Source of the DNA: a virus
Reading direction: 5' to 3' (one strand)
DNA: 22,793 nt
Virus record (IMG/VR): IMGVR_UViG_3300010883_000538
Span: 1-22,793 of that record
The notes below the pieces were generated by a model, which saw only the letters and a program-made list of their open reading frames with translations, had not been told where the DNA came from and made no database searches. Position numbers and translations under genes: made by a program. Shown one piece after another: positions 14,506 to 21,358 of this stretch. Numbering within the stretch: the first letter of the stretch is position 1; the number at the start of each line of letters is the position of its first letter.

Positions 14506-15194
14506 CGCTTTGGTCCTCTATTCAGACACTTCATAAAATAAACTTGAGATATTCTCCAGTCATTAACCCACTCACTGTGGTCTTGTATATATGCTCCATG
14601 TATATACCAACTAGGATAGACAATGCATCTATTCTTTTTTGCAGGAATAACTTGTGCTAGTTTTGCATTCTTTTCAATATCAACTCGTAAATCAAATACT
14701 TCATCTTGTTCTGTATCTACACTATGATAGAATGCAGTACCATGATTATAATTATCATTCATATAAATGACAGAGGCGATATGATTAAGACTATCTTGAT
14801 GAGGGTAAGATTGTATATTAGGATTAGGAACATCTTCAGACATCCACTTGAAGTAGTTGAATGCATAATCATATTCTGAATCCAAACATTCAAACCCTAA
14901 CTTGTCTCTTGCAACATCTCTTATAAGCATTTGACTTTCATGCTCTGTAGGATGCTCTGTAGGCGTAACTTGAATGTTATGTCTACAATCATAGTAGTCT
15001 TTAAAGTTATGAGACTTAGCATTCAAGTGATAACTAGGTACCCATGCTTTTTCTAGCATATCTTGAATATCATCAGGATATGCATAGAAGTCATCTATAA
15101 TAACTACAGGTCCAATATCTTCAATAGTTTCTACACTAGTCGATATAGAGTTGTTTAATGCGAATAGTTCGTGATGTAGGTAAGGTACTGGCAT
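14502..15194 (-). CDS. 2OG-Fe(II) oxygenase-like protein inside the clamp-loader operon
   Basis: 230 residues. The start overlaps the gp44 stop (TAATG) and the stop overlaps the gp62 start (ATGA). VVIIDDFYAYPDDIQDM near the N-terminus is like prolyl-hydroxylase-type proteins (DDFy..pd.ir). YPHQDSLNHIASVIYMND holds H132-x-D134, the first two iron ligands; VYPSWYIHGAY holds H199, the distal ligand, and W-R214-ISQVYF supplies an Arg that could bind 2-oxoglutarate. Thus the HxD...H...R set is complete. Such oxygenases are common in marine T4-like phages, but the substrate (protein, nucleic acid or small molecule) is not known. The location between gp44 and gp62 is unusual to me. Confidence 0.82.
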   Translation of the reverse strand: MPVPYLHHELFALNNSISTSVETIEDIGPVVIIDDFYAYPDDIQDMLEKAWVPSYHLNAKSHNFKDYYDCRHNIQVTPTEHPTEHESQMLIRDVARDKLGFECLDSEYDYAFNYFKWMSEDVPNPNIQSYPHQDSLNHIASVIYMNDNYNHGTAFYHSVDTEQDEVFDLRVDIEKNAKLAQVIPAKKNRCIVYPSWYIHGAYIQDHSEWVNDWRISQVYFMKCLNRGPKR

Positions 15195-16141
15195 TATGAA
15201 AACTCACAATCAACCATCACTTCCGTAAAGAATGCAACCATGTTTACTTCTTGGTCTGCAACATGAACATTCTTAAACTGATAATCAGCAATTTTAAGAA
15301 CACAAGCAGGTATACTAGCAGGTTGTAAATGTACACTCATAGTGTCATAAACTTTGCGATAGATATCATCAGCACCAGTGGTGTGAATAGTATCAGCAAC
15401 CCATTTTCTCATACTAGAGAAGTCTTTATTCTTACAAAAACCAATTACGTTCTTGATATCTACATCACCTGAATTACCCGCCGCTTCTGCATCTATGCGA
15501 CCACCAATCGAAATCTTTTGAAGTTCGTTGAGTGTGCGGCGAAAGTCAGGAAAGAATTTTGAAACTATACTAGCAACAATATCATTCTCATATGCAACAT
15601 TCTCTTGTCCAAGAATATCTTGTACTCTCTTAAAGAATGAACCAGCAAGTTTTTGCTTTTCGTCTTTCGGAGTACTAAACTCAATTACTGAACACCTACT
15701 ATGTAATGCAGGAATGATTTTGTTTTTATAGTTACAAGTAAAGATGAACCGACAGTTCTTACTGAACTCTTCGATGAAGTTCCTCAATGCTGGTTGAGTA
15801 ACCGCAGTCAAATAATCTGCTTCATCATATATGACTACTTTTCCCTTGCCACTGAAGGATACAGTACTAGCAAAGTTCACAATCTTGTTTCGTAAGGTAT
15901 CGATATCACCTTCACTTGAACCATTAAGAATGATCCAATCATAACCCATTTGCTGACATAATGCCTTTGCTACAGTTGTTTTACCAACACCTGCAGACCC
16001 ACATAGCAATAGATTAGGAATCTCACCATTCTCAATAAATTGGAGAAACGTACTTTCAAGATGCTTCGGTAAGATAGCATCTTTAATAGTCTGCGGTCTA
16101 TACTTCTCCACCCACAGAAATTCATCACTTTTAATATCCAT
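15194..16141 (-). CDS. 44: Clamp loader ATPase subunit, gp44
   Basis: 315 residues (T4 gp44 319). AAA+ ATPase that opens the gp45 ring and places it on primed DNA. LWVEKYRPQTI is the RFC-box start; Walker A GSAGVGKT at 48-55; Walker B VVIYDEAD with DEAD at 106-109; SRC at 148-150 supplies the arginine finger. C-terminal helical collar with FPDFRRTLNELQKIS. ATG with GAGG about 9 nt upstream, 14 bp after gp45. Confidence 0.97.
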   Translation of the reverse strand: MDIKSDEFLWVEKYRPQTIKDAILPKHLESTFLQFIENGEIPNLLLCGSAGVGKTTVAKALCQQMGYDWIILNGSSEGDIDTLRNKIVNFASTVSFSGKGKVVIYDEADYLTAVTQPALRNFIEEFSKNCRFIFTCNYKNKIIPALHSRCSVIEFSTPKDEKQKLAGSFFKRVQDILGQENVAYENDIVASIVSKFFPDFRRTLNELQKISIGGRIDAEAAGNSGDVDIKNVIGFCKNKDFSSMRKWVADTIHTTGADDIYRKVYDTMSVHLQPASIPACVLKIADYQFKNVHVADQEVNMVAFFTEVMVDCEFS

Positions 16142-16155
16142 AATAATCCTCGTTG

Positions 16156-16821
16156 TTAACCTTCAAATGTGCTATCGACTTCTAATGCAATCCAATATTG
16201 CAAGTTCTTGTTAGCATTAACCCAATGAGAAATGTTTTTACTTGAAACAGTCAAGTCATACTCACCTGGAATCACTCTTAGATTATCACGTTTAAAATAG
16301 AATGCAAACTTACTACCATTGCCTTCTGCCACTTCAACATCGAACCTATTAGAAGTTTGGTTCTTCTTGTCGGTTGCAATTAGATTAATAGTATCACCAT
16401 CAGACACTAAACCAATATCAGATAATTGCATAATATTAGATGCTTTCAATAAATCTGTATAGTTTGATTGACTGATACGAACTTTCACTTCTGCACTTGG
16501 CATAACAATTTGCTTTGTTGGTGATACTACTAAACTCTTATCAGCATACCAGAATTTAGAATTAGACTTACCTTGAGATACAGTTAAGTAATCATCATAT
16601 AAGTTTACATCTGGTGCCTCGTAAAGTGATAGAACACTTAAAAAGGAGTTCAAGTCGTAGATAGCAAACTCTTTCTCAAAGTTCTCTTCTACTTTCGCAG
16701 TTGCTAGAACATTTTTCATTACTGAAATAGTTTCTAATGTATTGCCTGGTTTTACGAGCAGGTTCTCGTTAATTTCACTGAAGTTCTTTAAGACTTCAAA
16801 TGTATTTTTACTGATTTTCAT
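16156..16821 (-). CDS. 45: Sliding clamp, gp45
   Basis: 221 residues (T4 gp45 228). Trimeric ring that holds the polymerase on DNA and, in T4, also activates late transcription. Family blocks: MKISKNTFEVLKNFSEINEN, LLVKPGNTLETIS, FAIYDLNSFLSVLSLYEAP, VRISQSNYTDLLKASNIMQL and a closing YWIALEVDSTF. ATG overlaps the stop of the DUF3310 gene (TAATG). Its presence fits the candidate late boxes found elsewhere in the window. Confidence 0.97.
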   Translation of the reverse strand: MKISKNTFEVLKNFSEINENLLVKPGNTLETISVMKNVLATAKVEENFEKEFAIYDLNSFLSVLSLYEAPDVNLYDDYLTVSQGKSNSKFWYADKSLVVSPTKQIVMPSAEVKVRISQSNYTDLLKASNIMQLSDIGLVSDGDTINLIATDKKNQTSNRFDVEVAEGNGSKFAFYFKRDNLRVIPGEYDLTVSSKNISHWVNANKNLQYWIALEVDSTFEG

Positions 16822-17108
16822 TATAAATCCTCATCATGTATGTGCAGTTGTATAATTGCATAGTGTAAGACTTTTAATAAATCTTTTCGGGCATCACTAG
16901 CAGAACCCTTTTTGCCATATCGTTGTGCATACTTTAGCACATTGCCGATACAGAAACCTGTACCATGTCCACCATCAATGATGAACTCAGTCGCTTGAAA
17001 CTTGTCTTTGGAATAATGACCATTGTTATAGGTCGCATCGATGTACTTTTGAAATTCTTCAATTAATTCTTTTTCATTAAACTTATATTCTATTTTAGTA
17101 TTTTTCAT
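16821..17108 (-). CDS. DUF3310-like small protein
   Basis: 95 residues. FIIDGGHGTGFCIGNVLKYA and QRYGKKGSASDARKDLLKVL followed by HYAII match the pattern of DUF3310 proteins (GFxxGNxxKYxxRxGxK...D...A), common in phages and without a settled function (some databases call them nucleotide kinases on weak grounds). First gene of the replication operon; GTGAG upstream of the ATG, and a long hairpin (17143-17193) before that. In marine T4-like phages a similar gene stands before gp45. Confidence 0.83.
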   Translation of the reverse strand: MKNTKIEYKFNEKELIEEFQKYIDATYNNGHYSKDKFQATEFIIDGGHGTGFCIGNVLKYAQRYGKKGSASDARKDLLKVLHYAIIQLHIHDEDL

Positions 17109-17142
17109 ATATTTCTCACTTATTGTTTCATAATAAAAGTAG

Positions 17143-17193
17143 TGGGCACCGAGGTAGAAAGATGATTTGTAAGATGAAAAACCTCGGTGCCCA
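17143..17193 (-). terminator. Long-stem hairpin between the winged-helix gene and the gp45 operon
   Basis: Perfect 13-bp arms TGGGCACCGAGGT and ACCTCGGTGCCCA, nine of thirteen G/C in AT-rich DNA, around a 25-nt loop containing CATCTT twice. On the minus strand it begins 7 nt after the TAA at 17200 and is followed by CUACUUUUAUUAUG. The tail is only partly U-rich and the loop is long, so it may be a terminator, an mRNA-end stabiliser or an RNase target. Confidence 0.62.
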
Positions 17194-17199
17194 TACTAG

Positions 17200-17457
17200 T
17201 TAGGCAGTCGCTAGTGCTTGAAGACCAGCGGCAATGACTGCTTTACTTGGTGTACCTACACGATACGCCACTGAGTTAGTCTTACCCGTAGGGTTAGCAT
17301 AAATCATATTACCTTCGTACCTTAGGTCATGTACTCGTTTAGCAACATTTACTGTAGTAGTATTTGCTTTTTTCGCAAGTTGCTTAGTAGTAAAAGAACT
17401 TCCAGTTGAAAGTGCATTCATAATTTTTGTCTTGACAGACATTTTTGCTTTTGCCAT
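17200..17457 (-). CDS. Small winged-helix-like protein
   Basis: 85 residues, AAGGAG before the ATG. SVKTKIMNALSTGSSFTTKQ, LAKKANTTTVNVAKRVHDLR, YEGNMIYANP, TNSVAYRVG follows the helix, turn, recognition helix, beta-wing order of small winged-helix proteins. The tail GTPSKAVIAAGLQALATA includes the GTPSK motif that I recall from similar small phage proteins. It could be a transcription regulator or a DNA-binding structural protein. It is a one-gene unit bounded by hairpins at 17489-17509 and 17143-17193, which suggests separate, possibly high expression. Confidence 0.78.
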   Translation of the reverse strand: MAKAKMSVKTKIMNALSTGSSFTTKQLAKKANTTTVNVAKRVHDLRYEGNMIYANPTGKTNSVAYRVGTPSKAVIAAGLQALATA

Positions 17458-17480
17458 TATAAGTTCGCTCCTTATATAAT

Positions 17481-17488
17481 GTATTTAC
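17481..17488 (-). promoter_or_regulatory. Candidate late promoter box for the winged-helix gene
   Basis: GTAAATAC on the minus strand, 24 nt before the ATG at 17457 and directly abutting the hairpin at 17489-17509. Shares TAAATAC with the T4 late consensus. The spacing agrees with the boxes at 13123 and 13632. Confidence 0.36.
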
Positions 17489-17509
17489 GAGACTGCAAAA
17501 TGCAATCTC
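17489..17509 (-). terminator. Hairpin before the winged-helix gene
   Basis: Minus-strand RNA: GAGAUUGCA and UGCAGUCUC pair over 9 bp (one U-G pair) with a 3-nt UUU loop. It follows the AAA ATPase gene by about 24 nt. There is no U-run after it, so it may act as a processing or 3'-protecting hairpin rather than a classic terminator. Confidence 0.52.
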
Positions 17510-17518
17510 TTTCAATTG

Positions 17519-17538
17519 TTTTAAGTATACTCTTAAAA
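17519..17538. repeat. Inverted repeat over the AAA gene stop
   Basis: Arms TTTTAAG and CTTAAAA with 6 bp between, overlapping the TAA stop at 17533-17535. AT-rich and weak as RNA structure. Confidence 0.35.
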
Positions 17539-18708
17539 CGGTGTTTTGTCAACATCTTCTTTCGGTGCAATTTCACTTTCACCGACTTCAGTGTTAACGA
17601 TATCAGCATCCACCTTAGTATAAAGGTCAATGAATGCCGATTTAGTTTCATCATCAAAACGATTTATGCACATTTGGATCGCTTTCATACGGTCTCCAAA
17701 TACTGAATATGCTTTGACGATATGGACTAGTCTACGAGTTGCAATCAACTCATCGATGCCTCCATCCATGAAGGTCTTTCTGATAATATCTGCCCACTTG
17801 ACAAGTTTATCAGCAAAGTCCTCATCTTCTTTACCCACTGCAATTAGTTCTTTTGAGACAATCTTTTTCTCAATAGTAACTGCTGGATAATCTTGTTCCA
17901 CAGTAATAGGGAATCTTTCTAGGAATGCTTCATTAAGGATATTGGTTCCGATGAAACGACCATCTTCTGAACCCTTACCTTTTGTATTAGCAGTCGCAAC
18001 AATCTGAAAACCTTCTACAGGTTCTACAAACTGATTAATCTTCTTTAGAAGTACGCCATTACCTTCGAGGATTGGTTGTAAGCACATAATTTTGTTTGAT
18101 GCTAAATCAATCTCATCTAAAAGTAAAACGCCTCCTGCTTTCATTGCTTGAATAACTGGACCATCATACCAGACAGTCTCGCCATCGACAAGTCTATACC
18201 CACCGAGTAAATCATCTTCATCGGTTTCGATAGTAATGTTAACTCTAAAGAATTCTCTTTTAAGCATTGCACATACTTGTTCAAACATCATGGTCTTACC
18301 ATTACCTGATAGACCAGTGCAGAAGATAGGGTAGAACATCTTAGAACGAATGATACTACGGACATCTTGAAACTGACCAAAAGGAACATAATTCGCATAA
18401 ACTTTAGGAATTAAGTTATGTATTGTAGTATCAGAAATAGTAATACTCTTTTTCGCTACAGGTTGTTCTGGAACTTGAATGTTTTGCATTACTGCATCTC
18501 CAACGACCTTTGTTTCTGGCATCACACTGCCACTCATTAATGAATACAACCCGTTACCCATTTTGTATTCGTCATTTTTAACAATCCAAGACGGAGCATA
18601 TTTCATACCCATCTCATTTGCTACAGTAACTAATTCTGCTCTAGTAAAATCATTCTTACCATTGAACAGTTCTTTTGCTTTTGTTATAAAAGTTTCACGA
18701 TTATTCAT
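17533..18708 (-). CDS. cobS-like: MoxR/CobS-like AAA+ ATPase
   Basis: 391 residues from the ATG at 18708, chosen for GAGGTGA seven bases upstream; an in-frame ATGATG at 18732 lies one base after the predicted mRNA start and would add 8 residues. Residues 4-70 are a small N-terminal domain (FITKAKELFNG...FTRAELVTVANEMGM). The AAA core has Walker A GLSGNGKT at 132-139, DEDDLLGGYRLVDGETVWYD, Walker B LLLDEID at 195-201, sensor 1 ATANT at 238-242 and arginine finger FLERF. This is the CobS/NorQ type, often called CobS in cyanophages. Together with the VWA protein just upstream it forms an AAA-VWA pair, like CobS-CobT or MoxR-VWA, which remodel partner proteins or insert metals. No other cobalamin gene is present here. 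Confidence 0.93.
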   Translation of the reverse strand: MNNRETFITKAKELFNGKNDFTRAELVTVANEMGMKYAPSWIVKNDEYKMGNGLYSLMSGSVMPETKVVGDAVMQNIQVPEQPVAKKSITISDTTIHNLIPKVYANYVPFGQFQDVRSIIRSKMFYPIFCTGLSGNGKTMMFEQVCAMLKREFFRVNITIETDEDDLLGGYRLVDGETVWYDGPVIQAMKAGGVLLLDEIDLASNKIMCLQPILEGNGVLLKKINQFVEPVEGFQIVATANTKGKGSEDGRFIGTNILNEAFLERFPITVEQDYPAVTIEKKIVSKELIAVGKEDEDFADKLVKWADIIRKTFMDGGIDELIATRRLVHIVKAYSVFGDRMKAIQMCINRFDDETKSAFIDLYTKVDADIVNTEVGESEIAPKEDVDKTPF

Positions 18709-18739
18709 AATTATCACCTCTTTTTTCATCATATAATAT

Positions 18740-18769
18740 ATTATAGCATATTAAATAGTAGTTTGTCAA
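18740..18769 (-). promoter_or_regulatory. Sigma70-type promoter for the AAA ATPase gene
   Basis: Minus strand TTGACA (18769-18764), 18-bp spacer, TATAAT (18745-18740). Predicted +1 at 18733, one base before ATGATG. The -35 region belongs to a 29-bp repeat shared with the promoter at 21359. Confidence 0.8.
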
Positions 18770-18787
18770 GCACTAAATTCACTTTTT
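18759..18787. repeat. 29-bp direct repeat, copy 1 (promoter -35/upstream region)
   Basis: Exact 29-bp match with 21377-21405, spanning the -35 hexamer and the A/T-rich sequence before it. Both copies lie at the same place in a promoter, so this is probably a shared promoter module. Confidence 0.85.
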
Positions 18788-18816
18788 ATGGCAAATATGC
18801 ACTTTTTTTTCATTTT

Positions 18817-21150
18817 TTATGCTACCATGTCAATAAACTTCTGAAGTACTACTCGATTTTGAAGTTTACCCTTACCCATACGTTTAAATGCACTAGTTAG
18901 TTTTTGTTTTGATGCACCATTTAAGTCTTCGCCAAGACCTTCATCTTCTACTTCTAAATTCTTACCACCTTTGATGATATATAACTCATCAAGTCCACTG
19001 GCATAAGATACTGAACAATTTTCTCTGGTCATTAGTTTTTTCCACTCATCGAAATTGTAGTGTATTTCATTATCATCAGATGGTTTTCTGAAATCTGTTC
19101 TTTGTGTTTGAAAATATTGTTGCCAAGCATATCTCACTTCTTGACGTCCAGCGATAAAGAAACCAGTAGTATTAGCACCAGTCGAAATTTTCATCAACTT
19201 GTATAAACCTTTTGTGATATCATCAGTTGAAATTGAATAAGTATAACCTCTAACAATATTAGTATTAGTAATAGCAACTTGATTTTGACCATCTCGCAGG
19301 ATCAAAGTACCTGCTGACTTATAACTGCTATCTTCTTTAGTCCATTCCATCTCACCAGCACGACCTTCTCTATAACCAGAAACCCCATCGATGCCATGAC
19401 TTGAACCATCAGTTAAAAATGATGTACTAACAATTTGCACATTATTTCTTTGCTTGAATTCTTTTATTAATCTAGTAGCAATACAGATTGTATGATTAAG
19501 AGGTGTACCACCAAGATACATATTACGAGGAAGTCCCCACCAAGCATAGTCACCTCTGCTTTTTCTATCGTACATCGAACCGATTGCAATAGAAATACCT
19601 AGAGCATCATTAAATTCTTTAGAAGTCATTTTCTCATGGAATAACTCTAAAAGAGAAACACTTTCTAAAAGTGCCTCATGTAAGTTATGAGATTGACGTT
19701 TTTCTTTTTGCTCAGGAGAAATTCTTTTTGCCCACTCAGAACTAAAACCATAAGCGGCGAAAGGAATATTTGCTTTTCTACAAAACAATGCAAGGTTAAT
19801 TAATTGTTGCATTGTACCATGCATATTATCTGCCATTGAACCAGACCAATCTAAAAAGAAAATCATACCATGGTCTTTACCATTAGGAATAATATTTTTC
19901 TTTAGAAAGATATCATCATTATATTTGTAAGAATGTAATTTATTAACATTCAAAACACCAGTTCTGGCACTAGTTGCTCTAGCATATCTATCTGCTTGTT
20001 TTTTCATTTCGAATTCTTTATGAAGATAGTTTATAATCTTTTCATTTTTCTTTTTGAATTCTTTTACATTCTTAGCAAGAGTATCTTCTCTACTGCCGTC
20101 AGTATTTACTGACCAATGGTCATAAAGAGACTTTTTAATTTCTGCAAAAGGAACTGTATAATCTTTAACATTAAGAACTTTAGGAATATCTAGATATCTA
20201 ACTTGCTTTGAAATATCAGTCTCAACTAATTCTCTAGTAGATTGTTGAGTACCAAGGTCAGTAATTGATTTAGCACCAGGTGTCAAACCTTTTTCACTTT
20301 TAATCTTACCAGTCATATTCTTTTTAGGTGCAGGATTTGATTTACTTTCAGTCTCTTCGGAATCATTACCTTCTTCATTAGTTTTCTGACCGCCTTGACC
20401 AGTACCTTTTTCTTCGTCTGAATTTTCATCTTGCTCTTCGCCAGAATTAGAAGGTTGGTCAACTTCACTACCTGTCTCTTCTTGATTTTCATCAGACTGA
20501 GAAGTTTCTTGTTCACCTTGCTCTTCATTTGAATTATCAGATTCAACTGACATATACTGCTCAGTATCTTCGCCGTTCTGAGTTTTATTTTCTAACTCTT
20601 CTTGACAGTACTCATATAATTCTTCAGCAAGAGTAAAAACTTCATCAAAGGTTTCTGTTTTTTGTGACCTAGTTAAAAAGTCTTGTTCTACATCAGTAAA
20701 AGGAATGTCAATTTGTGTACCTAACTTTGCTTTAAGATTAAGACGGTCAATTAAAAGCATCTCTTCTGTTTTCTTACCATCAGTATGAAAGAAGTTATTT
20801 GACTGTAACTTACTATATGCATTATAGAAAGGTTTTTTTAGACCAGGATACTTCTTTTGAATTAGTCGTTCAATACGAACATCTTCGACTACGTTTACAA
20901 AAGAGTGAAAGTTTTTAGGTTTGTCTCTTAACTTATCCATACCACTCATTGGTGTATATAGAGCATGAGAAACTTCGTGACCGACAAACAAGTCTAATAT
21001 TTCGGCATCAATATCTTTCAGAGTAGGAATTCTAAGAATACGTTTTTCAACATCAAAACTTGCAGTCTCGACATTAGAAAATTCAACTGTTAGGTTTTCA
21101 GTAGCAAGTAATTTTGCTAGAACCGACTTTATTTCTTTTACGTTTTCCAC
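18817..21150 (-). CDS. CobT-like VWA protein with N-terminal HExxH motif
   Basis: 777 residues from a GTG at 21150 that follows GAGGTGAACATA; an ATGATG at 21177, exactly at the predicted +1, is in frame and would add 9 residues. Numbering from the longer form: HEVSH at 67-71 is a zincin motif, and VNVVEDVRIERL at about 95-106 offers E98 as a third ligand. Residues about 195-285 are very acidic and low in complexity (Glu, Asp, Ser, Gln, Gly), as in CobT. A VWA domain from about 435 has a full MIDAS: DWSGS (D443, S445, S447), T558 in GGTPL, D590 in FLTDGS. The downstream AAA gene is its likely partner. I infer a metal-dependent remodelling or protease complex acting on phage or host proteins. 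True cobaltochelatase activity is unlikely without the other subunits. Confidence 0.9.
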   Translation of the reverse strand: MENVKEIKSVLAKLLATENLTVEFSNVETASFDVEKRILRIPTLKDIDAEILDLFVGHEVSHALYTPMSGMDKLRDKPKNFHSFVNVVEDVRIERLIQKKYPGLKKPFYNAYSKLQSNNFFHTDGKKTEEMLLIDRLNLKAKLGTQIDIPFTDVEQDFLTRSQKTETFDEVFTLAEELYEYCQEELENKTQNGEDTEQYMSVESDNSNEEQGEQETSQSDENQEETGSEVDQPSNSGEEQDENSDEEKGTGQGGQKTNEEGNDSEETESKSNPAPKKNMTGKIKSEKGLTPGAKSITDLGTQQSTRELVETDISKQVRYLDIPKVLNVKDYTVPFAEIKKSLYDHWSVNTDGSREDTLAKNVKEFKKKNEKIINYLHKEFEMKKQADRYARATSARTGVLNVNKLHSYKYNDDIFLKKNIIPNGKDHGMIFFLDWSGSMADNMHGTMQQLINLALFCRKANIPFAAYGFSSEWAKRISPEQKEKRQSHNLHEALLESVSLLELFHEKMTSKEFNDALGISIAIGSMYDRKSRGDYAWWGLPRNMYLGGTPLNHTICIATRLIKEFKQRNNVQIVSTSFLTDGSSHGIDGVSGYREGRAGEMEWTKEDSSYKSAGTLILRDGQNQVAITNTNIVRGYTYSISTDDITKGLYKLMKISTGANTTGFFIAGRQEVRYAWQQYFQTQRTDFRKPSDDNEIHYNFDEWKKLMTRENCSVSYASGLDELYIIKGGKNLEVEDEGLGEDLNGASKQKLTSAFKRMGKGKLQNRVVLQKFIDMVA

Positions 21151-21183
21151 TATGTTCACCTCTTTATCTCTCATCATGTATAC

Positions 21184-21212
21184 ATTATCTCATAACTTGG
21201 TGTTAATGTCAA
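21184..21212 (-). promoter_or_regulatory. Sigma70-type promoter for the VWA gene
   Basis: Minus strand TTGACA (21212-21207), 17-bp spacer, GATAAT (21189-21184). Predicted +1 at 21177, the A of an in-frame ATGATG. The -35 hexamer contains the TGA stop of the small membrane protein gene. Confidence 0.78.
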
Positions 21213-21352
21213 GTAAATAATGCACTAATTATGGCAATAATGACAAATAAACCGAAAAACATACAAAGTGTTGCAAAAATGCAACAGATTGACCAGTAAA
21301 TCAATTTAAATGGGAGTGTTAATCCAAACCATATACTTTTAAAAATCATCAT
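21209..21352 (-). CDS. Small membrane protein
   Basis: 47 residues from the ATG at 21352, the predicted transcription start; further upstream codons would lie before the promoter. Nearly the whole chain is hydrophobic: MIFKSIWFGLTLPFKLIYWS, then CCIFATLCMFFGLFVIIAII, enough for one or two membrane spans, with Lys at 5 and 17. No Shine-Dalgarno sequence, so it would be a leaderless mRNA. Its TGA lies within the -35 box of the next promoter. No family recognised; an inner-membrane effect on the host (holin-like, exclusion) is possible but unsupported. Confidence 0.6.
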   Translation of the reverse strand: MMIFKSIWFGLTLPFKLIYWSICCIFATLCMFFGLFVIIAIISALFT

Positions 21353-21358
21353 AGGTAT

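Noticed and set aside
17143-17193. Stem GGCACCGAGGT/ACCTCGGTGCC recalls the last hairpin of a tracrRNA
   Set aside because: No CRISPR repeats, cas genes or anti-repeat in the window; the loop is far longer. The likeness is a chance GC-rich stem.
17533-21177. CobS and CobT as cobaltochelatase subunits for vitamin B12 synthesis
   Set aside because: No CobN or other cobalamin gene is here, and AAA-VWA pairs serve many roles. I kept 'CobS-like' only as a family label.
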